DNA of 13,968 bases, from positions 1-13,968 of the forward strand of contig DATMSM010000076.1 of the NCBI GenBank assembly GCA_035565355.1, read 5' to 3'. Made by a program: the position numbers and the translations under genes. The stretch comes from Ga0074130 sp035565355 (GTDB lineage: Bacteria > Pseudomonadota > Gammaproteobacteria > Burkholderiales > Rhodocyclaceae). Shown here piece by piece: positions 1-7,451 of this stretch. Position 1 is the stretch's first letter. Each line of letters begins with the position of its first letter. The notes under the pieces were generated by a model. It was not told the origin of the DNA, made no database searches, and was given only the letters and a program-made list of their open reading frames with translations.

Positions 1-624
1 CGCCTTGCCGACACGCGCATCGTCGCGCCGGACGACGGCGTGATCTCGTCGCGCACCGCCACGGTCGGCGCCGTGCCGCCGGGCAATGAACTGTTTCGCC
101 TGATCCGTCAGGGCCGCCTCGAATGGCGCGCCGAAGTGCCGGCGCCGCAACTGGCCCTGATCAAGCCCGGCATGCCGGTCCGCATTGATGCTGGCAGCGG
201 CATCACGATAGCAGGCAAGGTGCGCATGCTGGCCCCCAGCGTGGACCCCAAGACGCGCAATGGCATCGTCTATGTCGACCTGCCCGCATCCGGCGCGGTT
301 GCAGGTGCTGCGCGCGCCGGCATGTTCGCCGCCGGCGAGATCGAGATCGGCGAGAGCGACGGGCTGACCCTGCCGCAGAGCGCGGTCATGGTGCGCGACG
401 GCTACAGCTTTGTCTTCCGCGTCGGCACTGACAGCAAGGTGATCCAGACCAAGGTCAGCCTGGGCCGCCGCGTGGATGAGCGTGTCGAGATCCTCTCTGG
501 CCTGGGCGCCGATGACCGCGTCGTGGTGGCCGGCGGCGGCTTCCTCACCGACGGCGATCTGGTGCGCGTGGTCACGGCCACCTCGGCCGATCCGGCGCCC
601 GCGCACAACGGCGCCGCCAAGTAG
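1..624 (+). CDS. RND efflux periplasmic adaptor (membrane fusion protein), 5' truncated by window edge
   Basis: This is the 3' part of a periplasmic adaptor (HlyD/AcrA-type membrane fusion protein) that would link the inner-membrane pump encoded next to an outer-membrane channel. The frame is open from base 1 and gives 207 codons before the TAG. The visible start, RLADTRIVAPDDGVISSR, is the typical second lipoyl/barrel-sandwich half (consensus T-x-I-x-AP-x-DG-x-V). A beta-barrel domain follows (EVPAPQLALIKPGMPVRI, then GKVRMLAPSVDPKTRNGIVY) and then the membrane-proximal domain (LPQSAVMVRDGYSFVFRV to LSGLGADDRVVVAGGGFL). The signal peptide, first lipoyl half and alpha-hairpin lie outside the window. 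A GTG at position 40 is internal and is not the start. The gene ends 37 bases before the pump start, so the two are almost certainly one operon. The substrate cannot be read from this fragment. Confidence 0.93.
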   Translation, partial: RLADTRIVAPDDGVISSRTATVGAVPPGNELFRLIRQGRLEWRAEVPAPQLALIKPGMPVRIDAGSGITIAGKVRMLAPSVDPKTRNGIVYVDLPASGAVAGAARAGMFAAGEIEIGESDGLTLPQSAVMVRDGYSFVFRVGTDSKVIQTKVSLGRRVDERVEILSGLGADDRVVVAGGGFLTDGDLVRVVTATSADPAPAHNGAAK

Positions 625-661
625 GCCGCGCCGCCCGCACAAGTCACTCAAGGAACACGCA

Positions 662-3600
662 ATGAACGTTTCCGCCTGGTCGATACGCAACCCGATACCG
701 GCCATTCTCTTCTTCATCATGCTGACGCTGTTCGGTTTCTACGGCTTCAGCGACATGAAGATCCAGAACTTCCCGGACATCGACCTGCCCACCGTCAATG
801 TCACCGCCTCCCTGCCCGGCGCTTCGCCGGCGCAACTGGAGACCGACGTCGCGCGCAAGATCGAGAACTCGGTCGCCACGCTGCAAGGCGTCAAGCACAT
901 CTACACCAAGGTGCAGGACGGCAACGTCACCATCACGGTCGAATTCCGTCTGGAAAAGAACACCATGGAGGCGGTCAATGACGTGCGCGATGCCGTCAGC
1001 CGCGTGCGTGCCGACCTGCCCGGCGATCTGCGCGACCCCATCATTTCCAAGATGGAGCTGTCCGGTCTGCCCATCCTGACCTACACCATCGCCTCGGACA
1101 AGATGAGCGACGAGGAGCTCAGCTGGTTCGTGGACAATACTGTCTCCCGCCGCATGCTCAGCGTCAAGGGCGTGGGCGCCGTCGCCCGCGTCGGCGGCGT
1201 GACGCGCGAAATCCGGGTCGAGCTCGATCCGCTGCGTCTGCAGGCGCTCAATGCCAGCGCCGCCGATATCTCGCGCCAGCTGCGCCAGGTGCAACGCGAA
1301 GCCTCCGGCGGGCGCACCGATATCGGCGACGCCGAACAGTCCGTGCGCACTCTGGGCACCGTGCAGACCGCGGACGAACTTGCCGCCATGCAGATCCCGC
1401 TGTCGGACGGCCGCCGTGTCCGTCTCGACCAGGTCGCCAAGGTCAGCGACACGGTCGGCGAACAGCGCACCGCCGCCATCCTCAACGGCAAACCCGTGGT
1501 CGGTTTCGAGATCACGCGTACGCGCGGTGCCGGTGAAGTCGAAGTCAGCGACGGCGTGAAAGTCGCACTCGACAAGCTGCGCGCCGAACACCCGGATATT
1601 GAAATCACCGAGGCCTTCAACTTTGTCGATCCGGTGGCCGAGAACTATCGCGGGTCGATGAACCTCCTGTACGAAGGCGCTTTTCTCGCCGTGCTGGTGG
1701 TCTGGTTCTTCCTGCGCGACTGGCGCGCCACGCTGGTCTCCGCCGCCGCGCTGCCCTTGTCCGTGATTCCGGCTTTCGGCTTCATGTACCTGCTCGGCTT
1801 CTCCATCAACGTCGTCACGCTGCTGTCCCTGTCGCTGGTGATCGGTATTCTGGTCGACGATGCCATCGTGGAAATCGAGAACATCATGCGCCACCTGCGC
1901 ATGGGCAAGACGCCTTACCAGGCGGCCATGGAAGCGGCCGATGAAATCGGCCTGGCCGTGATTGCCACCACCTTCACGCTGATCGCCGTGTTCCTGCCCA
2001 CCGCCTTCATGAGCGGCGTGCCGGGCAAGTTCTTTGTGCAGTTCGGCTGGACCGCCGCCATCGCGGTGTTCTTCTCGCTGGTCGTGGCGCGCATGCTGAC
2101 GCCCATGATGGCAGCCTATCTGCTCAAGGACACCGGCACCGAGCACAAGGAACCCGGCTGGCTGGCGATGTATATGCGCTGGGTGCAGGCCTGTCTGCGC
2201 CACCGCGTGCGCACCACGCTGGCGGCGCTGGCCTTCCTGGTGCTCTCCTTCGTCCTGGTCGGTTTCCTGCCCACCGGCTTCATTCCGCCCGACGATCTGT
2301 CGCAGACGCAAGTCACCCTGACCCTGCCGCCGGGCAGCAATTTCAAGCAGACCCACGCCGCCGCCGAACAGGCGCGGCATCTGGTCGAGCAGAACCCCAA
2401 CGTCAAGATGATCTACACCGCCATCGGCGGCGGCAGCGCGGGCGGCGATCCGTTTGCCCCGGCCGGTGCCGCCCAGGTGAACAAGGCAGTGCTGACCATC
2501 AACATGACCCACCGCGACGAACGCGGTGGCCTCAGCAAGCAGGCGGTCGAGGCGGAGCTGCGCCGCGCACTTGAAGTCATTCCGGGCGTGCGGGTCAAGG
2601 TCGGCCTCGGCGGCTCGAATGAGAAATACGTGCTGGTGCTGGCCGGCGACGACGGCCAGGTGCTGTCCGAACATGCGCACAAGGTCGAACGCGAGTTGCG
2701 CTCCATCGCCGGCATCGGCGGCGTGACCTCTTCCGCCAGTCTGGTGCGACCGGAGATCATCGTGCGGCCGGACTTCGCCCAGGCCGCCAATCTCGGCGTC
2801 ACCTCCGTGGCCATGGCCGATACGCTGCGTATAGCCACCAGCGGCGACTACGATCAGTTCCTGCCCAAGCTGAACCTGTCCGAACGCCAGGTGCCCATCG
2901 TCATCAAGCTGCCGCCGGAAGCGCGCAGCGATCTGTCCCTGCTCTCGCGCCTCACGGTGCCGGGCAGCAACGGCCCGGTGCCGCTGGGCAATGTCGCCAG
3001 CCTGAGCCTCGACAGCGGCCCTGCCGAGATCAGCCGCTACGACCGCCAGCGCAATATCAACTTCGATATTGAACTGAACCAGATGCCGCTGGGCGAAATC
3101 GAGAAACAGGCCAAGGCCCTGCCGAGCATGCAGAAGTTGCCGCCCGGCGTGATCCAGACCACGGTCGGCGATGCGGAAGCCATGGCAGAACTCTTCGCCA
3201 GCTTTGGTCTTGCCATGTTCACCGGCGTGCTCTGCATCTACATCGTGCTGGTGCTGCTGTTCCACGACTTCGTGCAGCCGGTCACGATTCTGGCGGCACT
3301 GGTGCTGTCGATTCCCGGCGCTTTCTTCGCGCTCTTCATCACGCATACGGCGGTGTCCATGCCGTCGATGATCGGCCTGATCATGCTGATGGGCATCGCC
3401 ACCAAGAACTCCATCCTGCTGATCGAATACGCCATCATGGCGCGGCGCGACCGCGGCATGAACCGCTGGGACGCCCTGCTTGACGCCTGCCACAAGCGGG
3501 CGCGTCCCATCATCATGACCACCATCGCCATGGCTGCCGGCATGCTGCCCATCGCCATCGGCCTGGGCGTGGACCCGAGCTTCCGTGCGCCCATGGCCAT

Positions 3601-3748
3601 CGTCGTCATCGGCGGCCTGATCACCTCGACCTTCCTCAGCCTGCTGGTGATCCCGGTGCTGTTCACCTATGTGGACGACATGGTGCAGGCGCTCAGCCGC
3701 AAGCTGGGGCTGGGCCAGCGCGGCAAGGCAGTTGCCGCGGAGCGCTAA
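662..3748 (+). CDS. RND efflux transporter permease subunit (HAE1/AcrB-like)
   Basis: This is a 1028-residue inner-membrane proton/drug antiporter of the resistance-nodulation-division superfamily, close to the usual length of about 1020-1050. The start ATG is preceded by AAGGAA at 650-655, and the protein begins MNVSAWSIRNPIPAILFF, the standard cytoplasmic edge plus TM1. A porter domain (GASPAQLETDVARKIE, residues ~55-70) follows. TM4 carries the proton-relay pair Asp399-Asp400 in LVIGILVDDAIVEIEN. TM10 carries the partner Lys915 in GIATKNSILLIEYA. Both relay elements are intact, so the pump should be active. It forms a tripartite complex with the adaptor upstream; no outer-membrane factor gene is in view downstream. 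The substrate class is not certain: the sequence looks like the HAE1 branch rather than the heavy-metal (CusA) branch. The frame is open 62 codons further upstream, but that part overlaps the adaptor gene and is not credible. Confidence 0.96.
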   Translation: MNVSAWSIRNPIPAILFFIMLTLFGFYGFSDMKIQNFPDIDLPTVNVTASLPGASPAQLETDVARKIENSVATLQGVKHIYTKVQDGNVTITVEFRLEKNTMEAVNDVRDAVSRVRADLPGDLRDPIISKMELSGLPILTYTIASDKMSDEELSWFVDNTVSRRMLSVKGVGAVARVGGVTREIRVELDPLRLQALNASAADISRQLRQVQREASGGRTDIGDAEQSVRTLGTVQTADELAAMQIPLSDGRRVRLDQVAKVSDTVGEQRTAAILNGKPVVGFEITRTRGAGEVEVSDGVKVALDKLRAEHPDIEITEAFNFVDPVAENYRGSMNLLYEGAFLAVLVVWFFLRDWRATLVSAAALPLSVIPAFGFMYLLGFSINVVTLLSLSLVIGILVDDAIVEIENIMRHLRMGKTPYQAAMEAADEIGLAVIATTFTLIAVFLPTAFMSGVPGKFFVQFGWTAAIAVFFSLVVARMLTPMMAAYLLKDTGTEHKEPGWLAMYMRWVQACLRHRVRTTLAALAFLVLSFVLVGFLPTGFIPPDDLSQTQVTLTLPPGSNFKQTHAAAEQARHLVEQNPNVKMIYTAIGGGSAGGDPFAPAGAAQVNKAVLTINMTHRDERGGLSKQAVEAELRRALEVIPGVRVKVGLGGSNEKYVLVLAGDDGQVLSEHAHKVERELRSIAGIGGVTSSASLVRPEIIVRPDFAQAANLGVTSVAMADTLRIATSGDYDQFLPKLNLSERQVPIVIKLPPEARSDLSLLSRLTVPGSNGPVPLGNVASLSLDSGPAEISRYDRQRNINFDIELNQMPLGEIEKQAKALPSMQKLPPGVIQTTVGDAEAMAELFASFGLAMFTGVLCIYIVLVLLFHDFVQPVTILAALVLSIPGAFFALFITHTAVSMPSMIGLIMLMGIATKNSILLIEYAIMARRDRGMNRWDALLDACHKRARPIIMTTIAMAAGMLPIAIGLGVDPSFRAPMAIVVIGGLITSTFLSLLVIPVLFTYVDDMVQALSRKLGLGQRGKAVAAER

Positions 3749-3757
3749 GCGCTCCGC
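3737..3757. terminator. Perfect palindrome spanning the RND pump stop codon
   Basis: GCGGAGCGC-TAA-GCGCTCCGC is a perfect 9-bp inverted repeat whose three-base loop is the pump stop codon. It ends four bases before the last base of the convergent RNase gene (3762). A GC-rich stem of this size could act as a bidirectional transcript end or 3' stabiliser, but neither side has a T-tract, so intrinsic termination is only inferred. Confidence 0.45.
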
Positions 3758-3761
3758 CCCC

Positions 3762-5126
3762 TCAGTCGAGCACGGTCCGCTGCATGTGCTCCGGCACTTC
3801 GGCGGACCAGTGCAGCCTCTCCTCGATATGGCGGCGCATCGCGTCGGCCGCCGCAGCCTCACCGTGAGTAACGAAGACACAGCGCGGCGGCGTCTGCGCC
3901 GCGCCCATCCAGGCCAGCATCTCGCGATAGTCGGCATGGCCGGAGAGGCTGTCGATGTTCTTCACTTCGGCGCGGATGGGCACATAGTCGCCGTGGATCT
4001 TTACCTCGGTAGCGCCGGAGACCATGTCCGCGCCGCGCGTGCCGCCGGCCTGGAAGCCGGCAAAAAGGATGGTGTTGCGCGAATCCGGGCCGAACGCCCG
4101 GATGTGATGAAGGACGCGGCCGCCGGTGGCCATACCGCTGCCGGCAATGATGACCGCCGGACCACGGGTCTTCTCGTTGAGCCGGCGCGACTCCTCCGGC
4201 GTGGCGACGGCATGCACCGAGGCGCAAATCTCTTTTGACTGCTCCGACGTCAGGCGATGGTATTCGTGATGACGCAGATAGAGGCGGGTCGCGTCTATCG
4301 CCATCGGACTGTTGAGATAGACCGGCACATGCGAGGGCATGCGCCCGGCCTGCTTGAGCGCATGGATCATGTACATCAGCGTCTGCGCGCGGCCGACGGC
4401 GAAGGACGGAATGACGACCAGACCGCCGCGCTCGAAGGTGCGCTTGAAGACATCCTCCAGCACCGTCAAGGCATCGCTCGCATCGTGCAGGCGATTGCCA
4501 TAGGTGGATTCCACTACCAGATAATCGGCGCCTTCGAAGGGCGCCGGAGGATACAGGATGGCGTCATTGGAACGACCGATGTCGCCGCTGAAAACGATGC
4601 TGCGGCCTGCATGTTCGATGCGCACCGAAGCGGCGCCAAGCATGTGTCCGGCTGGCGTCAGGCGCATGCTGACAGCGGGGCCAAGCTCCATCTGTTCGCC
4701 GTATTCGACCGGCACGAAGCGGCCCAGGGCGCGAAAGGCATCCGCTTCTGTATACAAAGGCAGCGCCGGCTTGTGTTTGGAATAGCCATGGCGATTGGCG
4801 TATTCGGCCTCCTCTTCCTGCAGCCGCCCGCTGTCCGGCAGCAGAATGCCGCACAGGTCGCGTGCCGCCGCCGTGGCGAACACCGGCCCGGCAAAGCCGT
4901 CGCGCACCAGCACCGGCAGGTAGCCGCTGTGGTCGAGGTGGGCGTGCGTCAGCACCACGGCGTCGATCTCTTCGGGTTTGATGGGCAGCACGGCGCGGTT
5001 GCGCAAGCGCAATTGCTTGTAGCCCTGGAACAGGCCGCAATCAACCAGGACTTTCCTACCGCCAACCCGCAGCAGATACTTGGAGCCGGTCACCGTACCG
5101 GCCGCACCCAGAAACTGAATATCCAT
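3762..5126 (-). CDS. MBL-fold beta-CASP RNA ribonuclease (CPSF73/TTHA0252-like)
   Basis: This is a 454-residue two-zinc nuclease of the beta-CASP group, predicted to be a cytoplasmic RNA-processing or RNA-decay enzyme. The metallo-beta-lactamase motifs are all present: HAHLDH at 61-66, His161 in PAGHMLGAAS and Asp182 in FSGDIGR. The beta-CASP signatures are also present: Glu206 in VVESTYGN (motif A), SFAVGRAQ, AGSGMATGGR, His397 in LSGHADYREM (motif B) and His421 in FVTHGE (motif C). These positions match the human CPSF73 pattern closely. I chose the ATG giving MDIQFLGAAGTVTGSK, the normal family N-terminus; GAAG lies a few bases before it. An alternative in-frame ATG is six codons upstream (5142-5144). 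The open frame continues to 5339 but has no family similarity there. The gene is transcribed alone, convergent with the RND pump and divergent from the zinc-ribbon genes. Its biological RNA targets are unknown. Confidence 0.93.
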   Translation of the reverse strand: MDIQFLGAAGTVTGSKYLLRVGGRKVLVDCGLFQGYKQLRLRNRAVLPIKPEEIDAVVLTHAHLDHSGYLPVLVRDGFAGPVFATAAARDLCGILLPDSGRLQEEEAEYANRHGYSKHKPALPLYTEADAFRALGRFVPVEYGEQMELGPAVSMRLTPAGHMLGAASVRIEHAGRSIVFSGDIGRSNDAILYPPAPFEGADYLVVESTYGNRLHDASDALTVLEDVFKRTFERGGLVVIPSFAVGRAQTLMYMIHALKQAGRMPSHVPVYLNSPMAIDATRLYLRHHEYHRLTSEQSKEICASVHAVATPEESRRLNEKTRGPAVIIAGSGMATGGRVLHHIRAFGPDSRNTILFAGFQAGGTRGADMVSGATEVKIHGDYVPIRAEVKNIDSLSGHADYREMLAWMGAAQTPPRCVFVTHGEAAAADAMRRHIEERLHWSAEVPEHMQRTVLD

Positions 5127-5232
5127 CGTCTTCGAGGTCTCCATATCAAGCACGGCACAGACGCGCCCGTACCAGCATCTTAACCGGGCGATCCGGCCTG
5201 CGGCGGTTCCCCGGGGGCATAACGCACGGCTA

Positions 5233-5246
5233 TTGATCCGTGTCAC
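5233..5246. promoter_or_regulatory. Weak FNR/CRP-type half-palindrome in the 5127-5394 divergent region
   Basis: TTGAT-CCGT-GTCAC has one perfect FNR half site and a second half one base off GTCAA, with the correct four-base spacer. It sits 113 bp upstream of the RNase start and about 155 bp upstream of the zinc-ribbon gene start. I found no -10 element at the right distance on either strand. A small perfect inverted repeat (AGCATG-CGC-CATGCT, 5257-5271) lies next to it. The rest of this 268-bp intergenic region shows nothing I can name. Confidence 0.25.
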
Positions 5247-5383
5247 ATCTTTCCGTAGCATGCGCCATGCTCCGGTCATAACAAACAAGAAACGGGGCGC
5301 AGTGTTCCATCCCGCGCCGCAGCTTCCGGCTCCGGGCAACGATCCAAAGATACACAGGCAGCATCTACCTGCTTACACGTCAC

Positions 5384-5390
5384 AAGGGGA
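5384..5390 (+). promoter_or_regulatory. Ribosome binding site deciding the start of the 371-aa zinc-ribbon protein
   Basis: AAGGGGA lies four bases before the ATG at 5395. It supports this start over the longer open frame beginning at 5233, whose extra 54 codons resemble non-coding sequence. Confidence 0.7.
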
Positions 5391-5394
5391 AATC

Positions 5395-6510
5395 ATGAGC
5401 ACTATCGCCACTCAGCTTGAGAAATCCAGAGGGCTCTTGAATGCGCTCGATGCGCTGGTCAACCGGCGTGCATTTGTGTGCCTGCTTGCCACCGCCGTTG
5501 CCTGCGGCATTCTCTTTGCGCTGACCAGCTTCGTCACCGGCCGCTTCGTCATGAACGGGCACACGGTCATGGCCAGCATCACCGGCCTGACCGGCGGCCT
5601 GCTGTCGCTGCTGATCGGCCTAACTGGCGCATCGGCGACCGGCTTCATTCTCAATGCACAGATGCAGCAGCGCGAAGCGCCCACCCTCAGCGGCGCGCTG
5701 ATGACCGCGCTGGTGACCTTGCCTCGCCTGATCGGCATCTTCCTGCTGCTCTTCTGCGTACTGCTTGGCCTCTCCCTAGTCATCATGCTGCTGCTCCTGC
5801 TCTGCAAGATTCCGGGCCTGGGCGTGGCGCTGTATGTGCTCGTTTTCCCGCTCAGCGTTGTCGTCATGGGCATCGCGCTGACCTCCGCCCTCTATGTCAC
5901 GATGCTGGCCGGCCCCGCCGTGTGGAATGGCCATGGCCTGATGCAGTCCGTCGGCCTGCTCATCGCCATTGCCCAGAAACGCCTGCTCGCCGTGATTGTG
6001 CAAACCCTGCTGCTCGGCTTGCTGGCCGGCGTGGTCGGTGCTGTCATCTTCGGCATCTTTGCCGCCGGCATCAGCAGCACCACGGCCCTGTCTATTCCCG
6101 TGCTGGGCTTTGGCAGCAGCCCGGGCTTCGGCGGCATGGGTGACTTGCTCATGGGCGGCGGTTCGGGCCATGCCGCCGCCGGCATGTTCGGCACCGCTGT
6201 CCTCAGCGCCGCTGCAGGCACCTTGCCTGCGCTGGTCGCCATTGCCGGCTACTGCCTGATCTTCGCCGCCGTGGCCGATGGCCTGGATAGCCGCCACATC
6301 GAGGAGCGCATCCGCGCAACCCAGGACAAGGCCCGCGCCAGCCTGGAGCATGCACGCGCCCAGGCAGCCGCAAAGACTGGCAGCAGCGCAGCAGCGCCAG
6401 CCGCCGCCACAGAGGCCGCCAGTCCGGCCGCCACTACCTGCCCGTCCTGCCACCAGGACGTCGCCGCAGACGACCTGTTCTGCGGCAACTGTGGCCACAA
6501 GCTCAAGTAG
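5395..6510 (+). CDS. Polytopic membrane protein with C-terminal zinc ribbon, function unknown
   Basis: This 371-residue protein is one I do not recognise beyond its architecture. A short N-terminal amphipathic part is followed by about five or six hydrophobic segments at roughly 26-48, 62-84, 111-137, 142-172, 197-225 and 275-296. A Gly-rich stretch (residues ~237-260, LGFGSSPGFGGMGDLLMGGG) separates the last two. After the membrane region comes a charged helix (HIEERIRATQDKARASLEHA), an Ala/Pro linker, and a C-terminal four-cysteine zinc ribbon, CPSCHQDVAADDLFCGNCG, with ligands Cys349, 352, 363 and 366. The ribbon most likely faces the cytoplasm. The gene is followed after 65 bases by a second zinc-ribbon protein with a very similar leader (GGGGAAATCATG here, GGGAAAATCATG there), suggesting co-transcription. 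Zinc ribbons of this kind are often protein-protein or regulatory modules; no enzyme motif is visible. Confidence 0.85.
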   Translation: MSTIATQLEKSRGLLNALDALVNRRAFVCLLATAVACGILFALTSFVTGRFVMNGHTVMASITGLTGGLLSLLIGLTGASATGFILNAQMQQREAPTLSGALMTALVTLPRLIGIFLLLFCVLLGLSLVIMLLLLLCKIPGLGVALYVLVFPLSVVVMGIALTSALYVTMLAGPAVWNGHGLMQSVGLLIAIAQKRLLAVIVQTLLLGLLAGVVGAVIFGIFAAGISSTTALSIPVLGFGSSPGFGGMGDLLMGGGSGHAAAGMFGTAVLSAAAGTLPALVAIAGYCLIFAAVADGLDSRHIEERIRATQDKARASLEHARAQAAAKTGSSAAAPAAATEAASPAATTCPSCHQDVAADDLFCGNCGHKLK

Positions 6511-6566
6511 CAAAACCGCTTAGCCAGATTGCGACGCGATCGCATCCGATGATCCAAACGCCCGAC

Positions 6567-6575
6567 GGGAAAATC
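6567..6575 (+). promoter_or_regulatory. Leader supporting the ATG at 6576
   Basis: GGGAAAATC precedes the ATG that begins MFCTKCGHAN. It nearly repeats the leader of the upstream gene. The alternative ATG at 6549 would add nine residues before the zinc ribbon and lacks a clear Shine-Dalgarno sequence. Confidence 0.6.
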
Positions 6576-7451
6576 ATGTTCTGCACAAAATGTGGCCACG
6601 CCAATCGCGACACCGCCAAATTCTGCGCCCAATGCGGCGCAGAGCTGCTGCGCCGTACCGTCGCCGCGCCGGATGCTCCTGCTCCTGCTCCTGCTCCGCT
6701 GTCGGCGCCCGAGCCTGTTACCGATACGCCACCGCCAGCCGCAGCATCGCGCGCCGAAACAAACACCGCACCCGCCGCTGCGAGCAGCGCCACGCCGGCC
6801 TCGGCGATTTCGAGCAGCCGCAATGCCATCGTGCTGGGCAGCGTGGTGTTGGTCTGCGTGCTGGCAGCGGCAACGACCTGGATACTGACGCGCAACAAGG
6901 CACCGGAGGCCGCCACTCCTTTGGCCGAGGAGGCCGCAGTGCAAACGCAGACGGCTTCCGCACCCGAGGCTGCCCCCGAACCGGCACCCTTGCCGCCCGC
7001 CCCCACGCCAGAGTCCCTGCCGCCGGCACCCGGCCTACCGGTAAAGCCGGCAGTGGCAAAGCCAGTGGTACTCAGCGAGGCCGAGGTCAAGCGACTCGTC
7101 GCCCGCCTGCAGCAGGAGCCGGCGCCGTTTTCGTGCCAGGGAGCTGCGCAGAGAATACGCACGGACTACAACACGGGCCCGGCCCAGGCCGGCGATATCG
7201 CCAAGCGCGCCTACCCGCAGCTATGCTCGCCGACCAGCGCAGCGCCTGCCGCAACGACCTCATCGCAGCCGGAAAACCGGAGCATCGACCAACTCTACGA
7301 AGAACGCGCCGCGGCCGAATGCGCCAAGGGTTTTAGCGGACTGGTATGCCGCGAGATCCTACACAACAAGCTGTGCAACGGGCGCTGGTCGGCCAATCCG
7401 CCCGCTGGCCAAAGCCGCTGCCTGCGCGCGGAAAGCACGGACAACAACTAG
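6576..7451 (+). CDS. Zinc-ribbon, single-TM protein with cysteine-rich C-terminal domain, function unknown
   Basis: This is a 291-residue protein of unknown function. The N-terminus is a zinc ribbon (CTKCGHANRDTAKFCAQCG; Cys3, 6, 17, 20), followed by an Ala/Pro-rich linker and one transmembrane helix at about 84-104. A second Pro/Ala-rich linker and a C-terminal domain of about 120 residues follow. With the ribbon inside, the C-terminal part would be periplasmic. It contains six cysteines (187, 217, 249, 258, 267, 282), an even number that suits disulfides. The segment from SIDQLYEERAAAECAKGF to the end is compact and looks like a conserved small domain. The gene follows the 371-residue zinc-ribbon membrane protein, and together they may form a membrane complex. 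Its stop codon overlaps the stop of the convergent glycosylase gene. Function cannot be assigned from sequence. Confidence 0.82.
   Translation: MFCTKCGHANRDTAKFCAQCGAELLRRTVAAPDAPAPAPAPLSAPEPVTDTPPPAAASRAETNTAPAAASSATPASAISSSRNAIVLGSVVLVCVLAAATTWILTRNKAPEAATPLAEEAAVQTQTASAPEAAPEPAPLPPAPTPESLPPAPGLPVKPAVAKPVVLSEAEVKRLVARLQQEPAPFSCQGAAQRIRTDYNTGPAQAGDIAKRAYPQLCSPTSAAPAATTSSQPENRSIDQLYEERAAAECAKGFSGLVCREILHNKLCNGRWSANPPAGQSRCLRAESTDNN
6675..6697 (+). repeat. Hexanucleotide tandem repeat (GCTCCT, 3.8 copies)
   Basis: A GCTCCT unit is repeated in tandem inside the first linker of the zinc-ribbon protein and encodes Ala-Pro repeats. Gain or loss of units would keep the frame and only change linker length. 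Confidence 0.8.

Noticed and set aside
644..3937. A 1097-codon open frame on the minus strand opposite the RND pump
   Set aside because: It mirrors the pump gene, is extremely His/Gln/Asp/Gly-rich in the way antisense frames of GC-rich genes are, and has no domain or start signal. It is a codon-bias shadow.
3762..5126. Beta-lactamase (antibiotic resistance) reading of the MBL-fold gene
   Set aside because: Beta-CASP motifs A, B and C are present and identify an RNA nuclease, and there is no signal peptide.
5127..5339. N-terminal extension of the beta-CASP RNase frame
   Set aside because: The 71 extra codons have no family similarity, and the protein from MDIQFLGAAGTVTG is already full length.
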